Below, in pieces: positions 32,104 to 39,100 of a stretch of 64,000 nucleotides of DNA. Below the pieces are notes generated by a model, which ran no database searches, was not told the DNA's origin, and saw nothing but the letters and a program-made list of their open reading frames with translations. This stretch comes from Saccharospirillum sp. (GTDB lineage Bacteria > Pseudomonadota > Gammaproteobacteria > Pseudomonadales > Natronospirillaceae): contig JAIUML010000018.1 of assembly GCA_022565595.1 (NCBI GenBank), positions 1-64,000 of the forward strand, read 5' to 3'. Within the stretch, counting starts at the first letter, position 1, and every line of letters starts with the position of its first letter. The translations under genes were made by a program, and so were the position numbers.

Positions 32104-33591
32104 ATGCAACAGATTAACCATTTTGTGAACGGCGAACTGACATCCGCCAGTGACCGCCATGCACCGGTATATAACCCGGCCCTGGGTGAACAAACCGGCC
32201 AGGTGTCATTGGCCAGTGCCGATGAAGTTCGTCAGGCGATTGCCAATGCGCAGGCTGCCTTTCCTGACTGGGCAGAGACCAGCCCCTTGAACCGCTCGCG
32301 AATTCTGTTCCGGTTCAAAATGATCCTGGAAGAACGCCTTGATGAACTGGCCCGAGTGGTCAGTGCCGAACACGGCAAGGTGTTTGAAGACGCCCGTGGT
32401 GAAGTGATTCGTGGCATGGAAGTGGTGGAGTTTGCCTGTGGCATCCCACAACTGCTCAAGGGTGAATACACCGACCAGGTCGGCCGAGGTGTCGATGCCT
32501 GGTCGATGAACCAGCCTTTGGGTGTGGTCGCTGGCATCACGCCGTTCAACTTCCCTGCCATGGTGCCCATGTGGATGTGGCCGGTTGCCATTGCCTGTGG
32601 TAATACCTTCATTCTGAAACCATCGGAAAAAGACCCCAGTGCCCCTTTGCTGGTGGCGAAATGGTTGAAAGAAGCCGGTTTGCCGGATGGCGTATTGAGC
32701 GTCGTCAACGGTGACAAAGAAGCCGTCGACGTACTGCTCACCGACCCCGCCATTCAGGCCGTCAGCTTTGTTGGCTCGACGCCCATTGCGGAATACATTT
32801 ATCGCACCGCCAGTGAACACGGCAAGCGCGTTCAGGCGCTCGGTGGTGCCAAGAACCACCTGGTAGTTATGCCCGATGCGGATATTGATGGCGCGGTCAA
32901 TGCTCTGACCGGGGCAGCTTTCGGCTCAGCCGGTGAGCGTTGCATGGCCATTTCGGTTGCCGTAGCCGTTGGTGATATTGGCGATGAACTGGTAGAAAAG
33001 CTGGCCGAGAAAGCGCGCACTTTGAAGATCGGTAACGGTGCCGAGAAAGGCCTGGATATGGGCCCGCTGGTGACCAAAGAGCACCTGGCGAAGGTTAAGG
33101 GCTATGTCGACAAGGGCGTGGCAGAAGGCGCGACTCTGGTAGTCGATGGCCGCGAACTGAAAGTGCCAGGCTGTGAAAGCGGCTACTTTATGGGTGGTTG
33201 CCTGTTTGATCATGTCACCTCAGATATGGTCATCTATCAGGAAGAAATTTTTGGCCCGGTGCTATGTGTGGTACGAGTGCCGGATTATGTGTCGGCGGTG
33301 AAGCTGGTCAACGGACACGAGTACGGTAACGGTACGTCCATTTTCACGCGCAGTGGCGGTGTAGCACGTCAATACGTGCGAGACATTCAGGTAGGCATGG
33401 TAGGCGTTAACGTCCCCATTCCAGTGCCGATGGCGTTCCATTCCTTCGGTGGATGGAAGCGCTCGCTGTTCGGCAGTAATCATGTTCACGGTATGGAAGG
33501 CGTCAAGTTCTACACCAGACGCAAGGCGGTCACCGCCCGCTGGCCAGAAGGTGACCTCGGCGCTGAATTTGTCATGCCTACCTTGAAGTAG
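32104..33591 (+). CDS. mmsA: Methylmalonate/malonate-semialdehyde dehydrogenase (CoA-acylating)
   Basis: This CoA-dependent aldehyde dehydrogenase has 495 residues. It has the MMSDH-specific '[23 protein letters not shown]', the catalytic Cys in '[12 protein letters not shown]', and lacks the usual ALDH general-base context, having '[16 protein letters not shown]' instead. The ending '[18 protein letters not shown]' is typical. It turns malonate semialdehyde into acetyl-CoA and CO2, completing beta-alanine breakdown after the aminotransferase. ATG 32104 follows GAGGTGAGCA. Its leader carries repeat copy 3. Confidence 0.93.
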   Translation: MQQINHFVNGELTSASDRHAPVYNPALGEQTGQVSLASADEVRQAIANAQAAFPDWAETSPLNRSRILFRFKMILEERLDELARVVSAEHGKVFEDARGEVIRGMEVVEFACGIPQLLKGEYTDQVGRGVDAWSMNQPLGVVAGITPFNFPAMVPMWMWPVAIACGNTFILKPSEKDPSAPLLVAKWLKEAGLPDGVLSVVNGDKEAVDVLLTDPAIQAVSFVGSTPIAEYIYRTASEHGKRVQALGGAKNHLVVMPDADIDGAVNALTGAAFGSAGERCMAISVAVAVGDIGDELVEKLAEKARTLKIGNGAEKGLDMGPLVTKEHLAKVKGYVDKGVAEGATLVVDGRELKVPGCESGYFMGGCLFDHVTSDMVIYQEEIFGPVLCVVRVPDYVSAVKLVNGHEYGNGTSIFTRSGGVARQYVRDIQVGMVGVNVPIPVPMAFHSFGGWKRSLFGSNHVHGMEGVKFYTRRKAVTARWPEGDLGAEFVMPTLK

Positions 33592-33620
33592 CTGGTTGGT
33601 TTGTTACATCGACAGAATAC

Positions 33621-33734
33621 GCGCTGGCAGTCGGATAGGCCCCTGGTGGGACGCTGTAAATAACTCCCTGTACGCTCGTCGGTTCCCATCCATGGGAACC
33701 GACGCCCACCAGTGGCCTACCCGACCACCAGCGC
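33621..33734 (-). repeat. GGA-loop structured intergenic repeat, copy 4
   Basis: The outer 30-nt arms (33621-33650 with 33705-33734) match at 26 positions. On the minus strand, hairpin a is a 12-bp stem with loop TGGA (CGTCGGTTCCCA-TGGA- and its complement). The second GGA site is GTACAGGGAGTT, and the core ends TTTACAGCGTCCC. It starts 30 nt after the mmsA stop and is antisense to it. It is divergent from copy 5, with a 96-102 nt spacer. Confidence 0.82.
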
Positions 33735-33830
33735 TCGGCTGGTTAACAAAATAAAATGTATAGCAACCAACCAATAATGCTTTTGTGATTAAATTCATGA
33801 TCCGACTTATAACTTAGGCTATTGACGAGA

Positions 33831-33952
33831 TGTGAGCGACGGATGCCGGTGGTACCTCTGCAGGGTAGTCCGCAGCCCGGACGGCTGCGGTCTAGGCCCC
33901 ATGGATGGGTTCACGCCGACCCTGCAGAGGTACCACCGGTAGCCGGCGCGGA
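33831..33952 (+). repeat. GGA-loop structured intergenic repeat, copy 5
   Basis: Perfect 20-bp arms (33846-33865 and 33920-33939) are extended by GCGACGGATG / TAGCCGGCGC. Hairpin a is CCGCAGCC-CGGAC-GGCTGCGG. Hairpin b is CCCA-TGGA-TGGG. The first 18 nt recur exactly at 38201. It ends 48 nt before the puuB ATG in sense orientation. Confidence 0.83.
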
Positions 33953-33999
33953 TGTTATGTACAATACACAAATATTGAGGCATTAACCAAGAGGCCACC

Positions 34000-35286
34000 A
34001 TGGTCAATAGAACAGAACATACCACCTCCTATTATGCGTCGACGTGTAATGAGGTTCAGGATCGTCCGGCGTTGGCAGAGGCCATCGAAGCGGATGTTTG
34101 CATTATTGGCGCCGGGTTTACCGGGCTTTCTACTGCCCTGCATTTGGCTGAGGCCGGGTTCAAGGTGGTGGTGCTGGAGGCCGCCCGTATTGGCTTTGGT
34201 GCCAGTGGCCGCAACGGCGGTCAGTTGGTGAATAGCTACAGCCGCGACATCGATGTGATCGAGAAAAACTACGGCACGGAGATGGGCAAGTCGCTGGGCA
34301 GTATGGCCTTTGAAGGGGCGGATATTATTCGTCAGCGCATTGCTGATTATCAGATCGATTGTGATTATCGGGACGGTGGTGTTTTTGCTGCGTTCAATAA
34401 ACGGCAGATGCACGAGCTGAGTGAGCAGAAGAAACTCTGGGAACGTCATGGTCATGATCAACTGGAACTGATGGACCAGGATCGGATTCGTGAGGTGGTG
34501 GATTCTCCGGCCTACATCGGTGGTTTGCTCGACAAGCGTGGCGGCCATATTCATCCGTTGAACCTGGCCTTGGGTGAGGCCGATGCCATTGAGCAACTCG
34601 GTGGCCGAATTTTCGAAGATTCCAAGGTGATTCGGATTGACCGAGGCGAGCGGCCGGTGGTCTATACCGAACAGGGCCAGGTGACGGCCGACTATCTGAT
34701 GATTGCCGGTAATGCTTATCTCGGTGGCCTGGTGCCCGAGTTGGCTGCCAAGTCGATGCCTTGTGGTACACAAATTATTACCACAGAAGTCCTGGGCGAG
34801 GAGCGTGCGCGGCAACTGATTCCCGATTTGTATTGTGTGGAAGACTGCAATTACAAGCTGGACTATTACCGCATGACTGGCGACTTCCGTTTGCTCTATG
34901 GTGGTGGGGTGACCTACGGTGGTGGTGATCCGGCTTCTATTGAGGCGTTTTTACGACCGCGTCTGGAGCAGACTTTTCCGCAACTCAAAGGCGTTCGTTT
35001 TGACTTTGCCTGGGGCGGTGATTTCCTGTTGACCATGAGTCGTTTGCCGCAGTTTGGTCGCATTGGTAATAACATCTATTACGCCCAGGGCTACAGTGGC
35101 CATGGTGTCACGACGACGCATCTCGCCGGTAAGCTGATTGCTGAAGCGCTCAAGGGGCAGGCCGAACGCTTTGATGCGTTCGCCAGTTTGAAACACTACT
35201 CCTTTCCGGGTGGGCAGGTGTTCCGGGTGCCTTATACTGCCCTGGGGGCTTTTTATTACGGCCTGCGTGACAAGCTGGGTATCTAA
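34000..35286 (+). CDS. puuB: Gamma-glutamylputrescine oxidoreductase (PuuB)
   Basis: This FAD-dependent amine oxidase (428 residues) is very similar in layout to E. coli PuuB (426). It has 'CIIGAGFTGLSTALHLAEAG', 'IGFGASGRNGGQLVNSYSRD', 'GGHIHPLNLALGEADAI', 'SMPCGTQIITTE', 'YCVEDCNYKLDYYR' and 'YYAQGYSGHGVTTTHLAGK'. It would oxidise gamma-glutamylputrescine (or the diaminopropane analogue) to the aldehyde used by PuuC. No glutamylating puuA is in the window. ATG 34000 follows AAGAGGCCACC. It is convergent with the TetR gene, 4 nt apart. Confidence 0.93.
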   Translation: MVNRTEHTTSYYASTCNEVQDRPALAEAIEADVCIIGAGFTGLSTALHLAEAGFKVVVLEAARIGFGASGRNGGQLVNSYSRDIDVIEKNYGTEMGKSLGSMAFEGADIIRQRIADYQIDCDYRDGGVFAAFNKRQMHELSEQKKLWERHGHDQLELMDQDRIREVVDSPAYIGGLLDKRGGHIHPLNLALGEADAIEQLGGRIFEDSKVIRIDRGERPVVYTEQGQVTADYLMIAGNAYLGGLVPELAAKSMPCGTQIITTEVLGEERARQLIPDLYCVEDCNYKLDYYRMTGDFRLLYGGGVTYGGGDPASIEAFLRPRLEQTFPQLKGVRFDFAWGGDFLLTMSRLPQFGRIGNNIYYAQGYSGHGVTTTHLAGKLIAEALKGQAERFDAFASLKHYSFPGGQVFRVPYTALGAFYYGLRDKLGI

Positions 35287-35290
35287 AGCC

Positions 35291-35872
35291 TCAAGTTTTT
35301 ACCTTTGGTTGCCAATGGGCAAGCATGCTGTCGAGATGTTGGATCAGATGAGTGTAGCTGACATCCAGGTCGGTGGGCATGGCAAAGCCCCGGCTGTTTT
35401 CCAGTGACACGAACCCATGCAAGGCGCTGCGTAGGCAGCGTGTTGCGTGAATCAGTTCTTCATCTTCCAGTTGGTAAGCCTGCAATACAGCAAAGATCAG
35501 TGTCAGCAATTTTCGACCGGCCTGATAGAGGGCGTCGCCATCCATTTCGGTGGCGGCCAGCGTCATCTGGTAGAGGGCCGGTTGCTCTCTGCCAAATTTG
35601 CGATAGGCCTGGCAAAGGGCGAAAAGAGCGTCACGCCCCGCCAACCCCATGCAGGCGTCCTGTAACCTCTGGTGCAAACCTAGCAGCCCTCTCAGCCGCA
35701 TCTCCCGTTTCAGTTCAGCCAGGTTTTTTACATGGTTGTACAGAGAGGGCGGTTTGACGCCAAAGTGTTTGGCCAGGGCGCCGAGTGTTACCGCCGTTTC
35801 GCCATCGCGCTGTGCCAGTTGCAGCGCCGCATCGACGATTTTTTCCAGAGTCAGTCCGGGTCTTTTTGCCAT
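35291..35872 (-). CDS. TetR-family regulator with WHG-type C-terminal domain
   Basis: This regulator has 193 residues. The N-terminal helix-turn-helix (about 10-58) reads 'VTLGALAKHFGVKPPSLYNHVKN'. The C-terminal part carries the WHG-domain-like 'REQPALYQMTL' and 'RSALHGFVSLE'. Its start codon overlaps the hydrolase stop by one base (TGATG), so the pair is coupled. It probably regulates its own operon through the palindrome at 36829. Confidence 0.88.
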   Translation of the reverse strand: MAKRPGLTLEKIVDAALQLAQRDGETAVTLGALAKHFGVKPPSLYNHVKNLAELKREMRLRGLLGLHQRLQDACMGLAGRDALFALCQAYRKFGREQPALYQMTLAATEMDGDALYQAGRKLLTLIFAVLQAYQLEDEELIHATRCLRSALHGFVSLENSRGFAMPTDLDVSYTHLIQHLDSMLAHWQPKVKT

Positions 35873-36801
35873 CAGGATGCCTTTGCGATAGTTGCTGCTT
35901 GCAGGAACTGCAGTATTGCCTGAGCGGTCTCGAAAGGCATTTCAGCTTGAGGGTAATGACCTGCCTTTGCAATGATGGCTGTCTGGCCCTGGGTTGCAGA
36001 GGCGATGGCTTCGGCTTCTGCTATCGGGTCTTTGAAGTCCGGGTCGGCACTGCCCATGATAATCAATGTTGGTAACTGCACTTTGCTTAGTCGGGCATCA
36101 ACCTCGGCATCGCTTCGGTCTATCATGGCTTTGACGGCATCAAAGCGACCAGGCTCGGAGAGGTTGGCGACCAGAGCGCGGCGATAGTCTTTGTAATCGG
36201 CAGGTTTTTGGTGGGTAAAGAGGGTACTGTGAAACAGGGCCCAGCCTTGCACCCGCCAGGGCCCATTGAACAGGACACCCATGGTCGTGCGTATCATCAA
36301 GCTGGGTTTGCCATGGTCGCGCACGAAGGGGCCGATCATGATCATGCTCGCGACCAGTTCCGGGTGCTCGGTGCTTAACCAGACGGCCACCCCGGCGCTG
36401 AAGGAGTTCCCCACCAGGATCGCAGGGCCGGCATCCAGATGCGCCAACAGTGCAATGACATCCTCAGCGACCGAAGTGGTTGTGTATTCCGGCCAGGGGA
36501 TACTGGAATCGCCATGTCCACGCAGATCCATCGTCACTACCCGAAAACCGGCGGCTGCCATCTCCGGCGCCAGTAAGCGGTAGCTCTGTCTCAAGTCACC
36601 CAGGCCCGGCAGCATCAACATCAAAGGGCCTTCGCCATGGTCATCGTACGACAGGGTGCCATGCGGAACTTCCAGTAGATGGGTTTGGGGGGCGGTATTC
36701 ATATTCTGGTCTCCATCAGGCAAAGATTGACAGCCCGCGATGACCAACACCAGGGCCAGCACAGTGAGCAGAGCGAGCATGGCAAGCGGGGTCTTTTTCA
36801 T
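35872..36801 (-). CDS. Alpha/beta hydrolase, predicted lipoprotein
   Basis: This protein has 309 residues with a lipoprotein signal (Cys24 in 'VIAGCQS'). An alpha/beta-hydrolase domain (about 45-300) follows: 'LMLPGLGDLRQSYRLLAPEM', 'DLRGHGDSS', nucleophile Ser in 'LVGNSFSAG', acid in 'IIMGSADPDFKD' and a late His in 'AKAGHYPQAE'. ATG 36801 is chosen because it opens the lipoprotein signal. It is first in an operon with the TetR gene. The substrate is unknown; an envelope-facing esterase or haloperoxidase-like activity is possible. Confidence 0.85.
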   Translation of the reverse strand: MKKTPLAMLALLTVLALVLVIAGCQSLPDGDQNMNTAPQTHLLEVPHGTLSYDDHGEGPLMLMLPGLGDLRQSYRLLAPEMAAAGFRVVTMDLRGHGDSSIPWPEYTTTSVAEDVIALLAHLDAGPAILVGNSFSAGVAVWLSTEHPELVASMIMIGPFVRDHGKPSLMIRTTMGVLFNGPWRVQGWALFHSTLFTHQKPADYKDYRRALVANLSEPGRFDAVKAMIDRSDAEVDARLSKVQLPTLIIMGSADPDFKDPIAEAEAIASATQGQTAIIAKAGHYPQAEMPFETAQAILQFLQAATIAKAS

Positions 36802-36828
36802 GGGTCTGTGCTCATCAATTATTGGTAA

Positions 36829-36842
36829 TAGCATATATGCTA
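36829..36842. promoter_or_regulatory. Palindromic operator candidate for the hydrolase/TetR operon
   Basis: TAGCATATATGCTA is a perfect 14-bp palindrome, 27 nt upstream of the hydrolase ATG. It lies downstream of a TTGACA -35 candidate on the minus strand. This is the usual place for a TetR autorepressor site. Confidence 0.5.
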
Positions 36843-36894
36843 ATAGTATTAGTTTAATTGTCAAGCCTGACGATTGAACCCTGGTCCACTGTGA

Positions 36895-37134
36895 CTACTT
36901 CAGGCCAACACTTCTGGTCTTGTCTGAGGCGTCGGCAGGTGTCACCTCTTGAGGTGGCGCAGGCTCGGGCTGCCAGTAAAGGGTCGTCTCGGCCCTCGGG
37001 TTGTCCAGCCCAAGGTCTTGCCTAATATGAGCACTCAAGTGTGGGATATCCAGGCGCCCTGCGCGCTGCTGCTTGAGCCAAAGTGCCAGTTCGCGTCGTG
37101 CCTTGATGCTCTGTATCAGTTGTTGTAGCCACAT
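36895..37134 (-). CDS. DUF1127-like small basic protein
   Basis: This protein of 79 residues has an Arg/Lys-rich N-terminal half and 'LSAHIRQDLGLDNPRAE', which resembles the DUF1127 'L.DiGl.r' ending. A Pro-rich tail follows. ATG 37134 follows AGAGGAACGGGCC. A MerR-type promoter with a SoxR box is directly upstream, divergent from soxR, suggesting induction by redox-active compounds. Members of this family have been linked to RNA and phosphate/carbon metabolism in other bacteria; no function is claimed here. Confidence 0.7.
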   Translation of the reverse strand: MWLQQLIQSIKARRELALWLKQQRAGRLDIPHLSAHIRQDLGLDNPRAETTLYWQPEPAPPQEVTPADASDKTRSVGLK

Positions 37135-37174
37135 GGCCCGTTCCTCTGGTTGCTGTTGGGGTTTGATTAAGGCT

Positions 37175-37205
37175 ATGCTATTTCCTGAAGTTAACTTGAG
37201 GTCAA
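37175..37205 (-). promoter_or_regulatory. SoxR-dependent promoter with SoxR box
   Basis: On the minus strand, -35 TTGACC (37200-37205), a 19-bp spacer and -10 TAGCAT (37175-37180) enclose the palindrome CCTCAAGTTAACTTCAGG, 17 of 18 to the E. coli soxS box. The overlong 19-bp spacer is the signature of MerR-family activated promoters. It drives the DUF1127-like gene. Confidence 0.85.
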
Positions 37206-37210
37206 GCCCG

Positions 37211-37654
37211 GTGTCGGATATTTCAGTCGGTCAATTAGCACAGCGTGCGGGTGTCTCTGTCGCTACCCTGCACTTTTATGAGCAAAAGGATTTGATTCAC
37301 AGCCGCCGAAACGCGGGCAATCAGCGTCGCTACAATCGGCGCATGTTGCGCCGAGTGGCGGTGATAAAAACGGCACAAAGGTTGGGCTTCAGCCTGAAAG
37401 AGATCGCTGAGATGTTCAGGGAGCTGGGGGATGACCAGGATATTGATAAAGACAACTGGCAGCGGCTGTCCGAGCGTTGGCACAAGATCCTGACCGAGCG
37501 CATCAACACCCTGGAACACTTGCGCGATGAACTGAACACTTGTATAGGTTGCGGCTGCCTGTCGATGGACAATTGCCGATTGAGAAACCCGGATGACACT
37601 CTGGGCGAGCAGGCATCCGGGCCGGTTTTATGGGAGGACGATTCCCAACGATAG
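37211..37654 (+). CDS. soxR: Redox-sensitive transcriptional activator SoxR
   Basis: This MerR-family activator (147 residues) has an N-terminal winged helix 'VGQLAQRAGVSVATLHFYEQKDLI' territory and 'RNAGNQRRYNRRMLRRVAVIK'. The [2Fe-2S] cluster Cys are 111, 114, 116 and 122 (CIGCGCLSMDNC). It is very close to E. coli SoxR in layout. I chose GTG 37211 because an ATG at 37178 would place the SoxR box inside the coding region. Two SoxR-type promoters lie within 1 kb and no soxS is present, as in pseudomonads where SoxR acts directly on targets. Confidence 0.93.
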   Translation: MSDISVGQLAQRAGVSVATLHFYEQKDLIHSRRNAGNQRRYNRRMLRRVAVIKTAQRLGFSLKEIAEMFRELGDDQDIDKDNWQRLSERWHKILTERINTLEHLRDELNTCIGCGCLSMDNCRLRNPDDTLGEQASGPVLWEDDSQR

Positions 37655-37694
37655 CCTCATGCTCAGCAAGCCTGAGGCAACCGTTTTTTAAACC

Positions 37695-38111
37695 CTATAA
37701 AGTCAGGTTCCGCTCCTCCGGAAGATCACTCAGATACTGCACAAACTCTACTTCAAATCCGTCCGGGTCGATAAAGTAGGCGTTGCGTCGGAAGGGGTCT
37801 TCGCTGCCGTGGCTGCTGACTTCGAAGCCGGCGTTTTGCAGGCGCTCTATAACGGCGACCAGGTTGTGGGTGACGTAGGCGAAGTGCGCCAGGCCGACCT
37901 GGTGGCCGGAGAGATCCCGGTTTTCACCTTCGCCGGTCTCGCTCAAGGCTATGTAGTGGTAGTCATCACCGAAGTGCAGCCAGTAGCGGGGTTTGCCATA
38001 CCACTCGCCTTCACCTTCGGCCCGAACCTGCCAGTGTGGAAAAGCGGCGCGGTAAAAAAGCAGCGCACGTTCGAGACTTTTTACGACGAGATTAACGTGT
38101 TCAAGATACAT
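37695..38111 (-). CDS. VOC-family (glyoxalase/dioxygenase fold) protein
   Basis: This protein of 138 residues shows the paired beta-alpha-beta-beta-beta modules of the VOC fold: 'YLEHVNLVVKSLERALLFYRAAF' and 'GLAHFAYVTHNLVAVIERLQNAGF', ending 'NAYFIDPDGFEVEFVQYL'. Metal-ligand positions His (EHVN), His (LAHFAY) and Glu (VEFVQ) are plausible. ATG 38111 follows AAAGGAGG at 7 nt. It is controlled by a SoxR-type promoter, so a role in handling quinones, antibiotics or other redox-cycling compounds is likely. Confidence 0.85.
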   Translation of the reverse strand: MYLEHVNLVVKSLERALLFYRAAFPHWQVRAEGEGEWYGKPRYWLHFGDDYHYIALSETGEGENRDLSGHQVGLAHFAYVTHNLVAVIERLQNAGFEVSSHGSEDPFRRNAYFIDPDGFEVEFVQYLSDLPEERNLTL

Positions 38112-38142
38112 GGGTGTGCCTCCTTTGTTATGAGCCACACCC

Positions 38143-38173
38143 ATGCTAATACCTTAGCTTAACTTGAGGTAAA
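38143..38173 (-). promoter_or_regulatory. Second SoxR-type promoter, VOC gene
   Basis: On the minus strand, -35 TTTACC (38168-38173), a 19-bp spacer and -10 TAGCAT (38143-38148) enclose CCTCAAGTTAAGCTAAGG, 15 of 18 to the SoxR box. The implied leader is about 25 nt with a strong ribosome site. Confidence 0.8.
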
Positions 38174-38200
38174 GTAGTTTTTTAGTTCAAGTTTGTACAG

Positions 38201-38218
38201 TGTGAGCGACGGATGCCG
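38201..38218 (+). repeat. Fragment of the GGA-loop repeat family (5' end only)
   Basis: TGTGAGCGACGGATGCCG is an exact 18-nt copy of the 5' end of repeat copy 5 (33831-33848), but the core and 3' arm do not follow. It appears to be a decayed or truncated element. Confidence 0.6.
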
Positions 38219-38256
38219 TTGGTCGTCAAGTACGCTCTTGGACTTGCATTTATGCG

Positions 38257-38284
38257 CAAAAAAAGGGGGCGCTGTTACGCCCCA
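38257..38284 (-). terminator. Rho-independent terminator
   Basis: On the minus strand a 6-bp GC stem (GGGGCG-TAACAG-CGCCCC) is followed by C and seven T. It lies just downstream of the 52-codon ORF at 38298-38456, which supports that ORF being a transcribed gene. Confidence 0.75.
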
Positions 38285-38297
38285 AACATACCCGAAA

Positions 38298-38456
38298 TCA
38301 TTGCTCGGGATGCCCCAGTCCCTTGTTCATGCTGTTCAGCAGATGACCATTGTCGGCATCGATCTCCCAAGCGATGTTGGGTTTTGCGGGAGCGGCCAGC
38401 AGGCCGGCATTGAGCAAAAGCCCAGCCCCGCCGAGAAGTGTCGTTTTCGCTTTCAT
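38298..38456 (-). CDS. Putative small exported peptide (52 residues)
   Basis: This short ORF starts MKAKTTLLGGAGLLLNAGLL and reads like a signal peptide (about 1-22, LLAA-P). A mature part of about 30 residues follows, with 'KPNIAWEIDADNGHLLNSMN'. A terminator follows 14 nt after the stop. The ribosome site is weak (TAGG, 9-10 nt). I do not recognise it. It could be a genuine small secreted protein or the front remnant of a larger exported enzyme. The remaining DNA from 38457 to 38731 holds no convincing gene. Confidence 0.4.
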   Translation of the reverse strand: MKAKTTLLGGAGLLLNAGLLAAPAKPNIAWEIDADNGHLLNSMNKGLGHPEQ

Positions 38457-38731
38457 TTGTGCGAACCTATCGTTTTGTATTTATTGGAAAGTGCAATGCG
38501 GTTCCTTTTGCCTACCACCCAGGTCACCGCGAAAAGCGATATCCTTCCCGGACTGGCTCGACAACCTGGCTGAGCTATAAGTCCAAATAAGGACCTATTG
38601 GCAGTTACTAGCGCCAAAATGGGGTGGTACGGAAATGCAGGCCTTTCTGGTCTGTGAGAGAGTTCGCAAAAAGTGGGGTTTTGGTGGGGTGTGGTTAGTG
38701 GTTGCAGGGCTTAAATGAATGGTGACGGCGA

Positions 38732-39100
38732 TTATTCATCGGAGTTTTTCCTTTCCTGACTCAAAACAAGGGCAAGTCCTTTGGCTAAAAGCCCTCGATA
38801 GAAGTGTTGGAAGGTAAAGATGAACACAAGCATTCCCAGCGCCTGGAAGAAGGATCGACCGACTTGCCCGGTTTCCAGCAGAATGTGAGGCCCTATTGCA
38901 ACGGCAAAACTCAATAACAGGCAGATGATCCCTAGAAAGGCGGCTTTTCCAGCAAGCCCAAGCGTCACAAAGGCGACATAACGGGCCTGTTGCAACAGTC
39001 GAGTTTGACTTGTCTTGTCCCGTTCGGCTATCTCCATGAATGGCTTTATTAGAATAACTAATGCTCCTGAGTGAAAGAGTTTATGCCCTGTTGAGTGCAC
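38732..39100 (-). CDS. Small membrane protein of unknown function
   Basis: This protein has 122 residues from GTG 39100, or 101 from ATG 39037. Two or three hydrophobic segments are visible (about 40-75 and 85-103). The GTG shares one base with the stop of the upstream lipoprotein gene (TAGTG), suggesting coupling, but neither start has a strong ribosome site. I do not recognise the family. It is probably co-expressed with the solenoid lipoprotein. Confidence 0.6.
   Translation of the reverse strand: MHSTGHKLFHSGALVILIKPFMEIAERDKTSQTRLLQQARYVAFVTLGLAGKAAFLGIICLLLSFAVAIGPHILLETGQVGRSFFQALGMLVFIFTFQHFYRGLLAKGLALVLSQERKNSDE

Noticed and set aside
38457-38731. Short plus- and minus-strand open frames in the gap before the small membrane protein
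   Set aside because: Translations look random, with no start signals or recognisable motifs.
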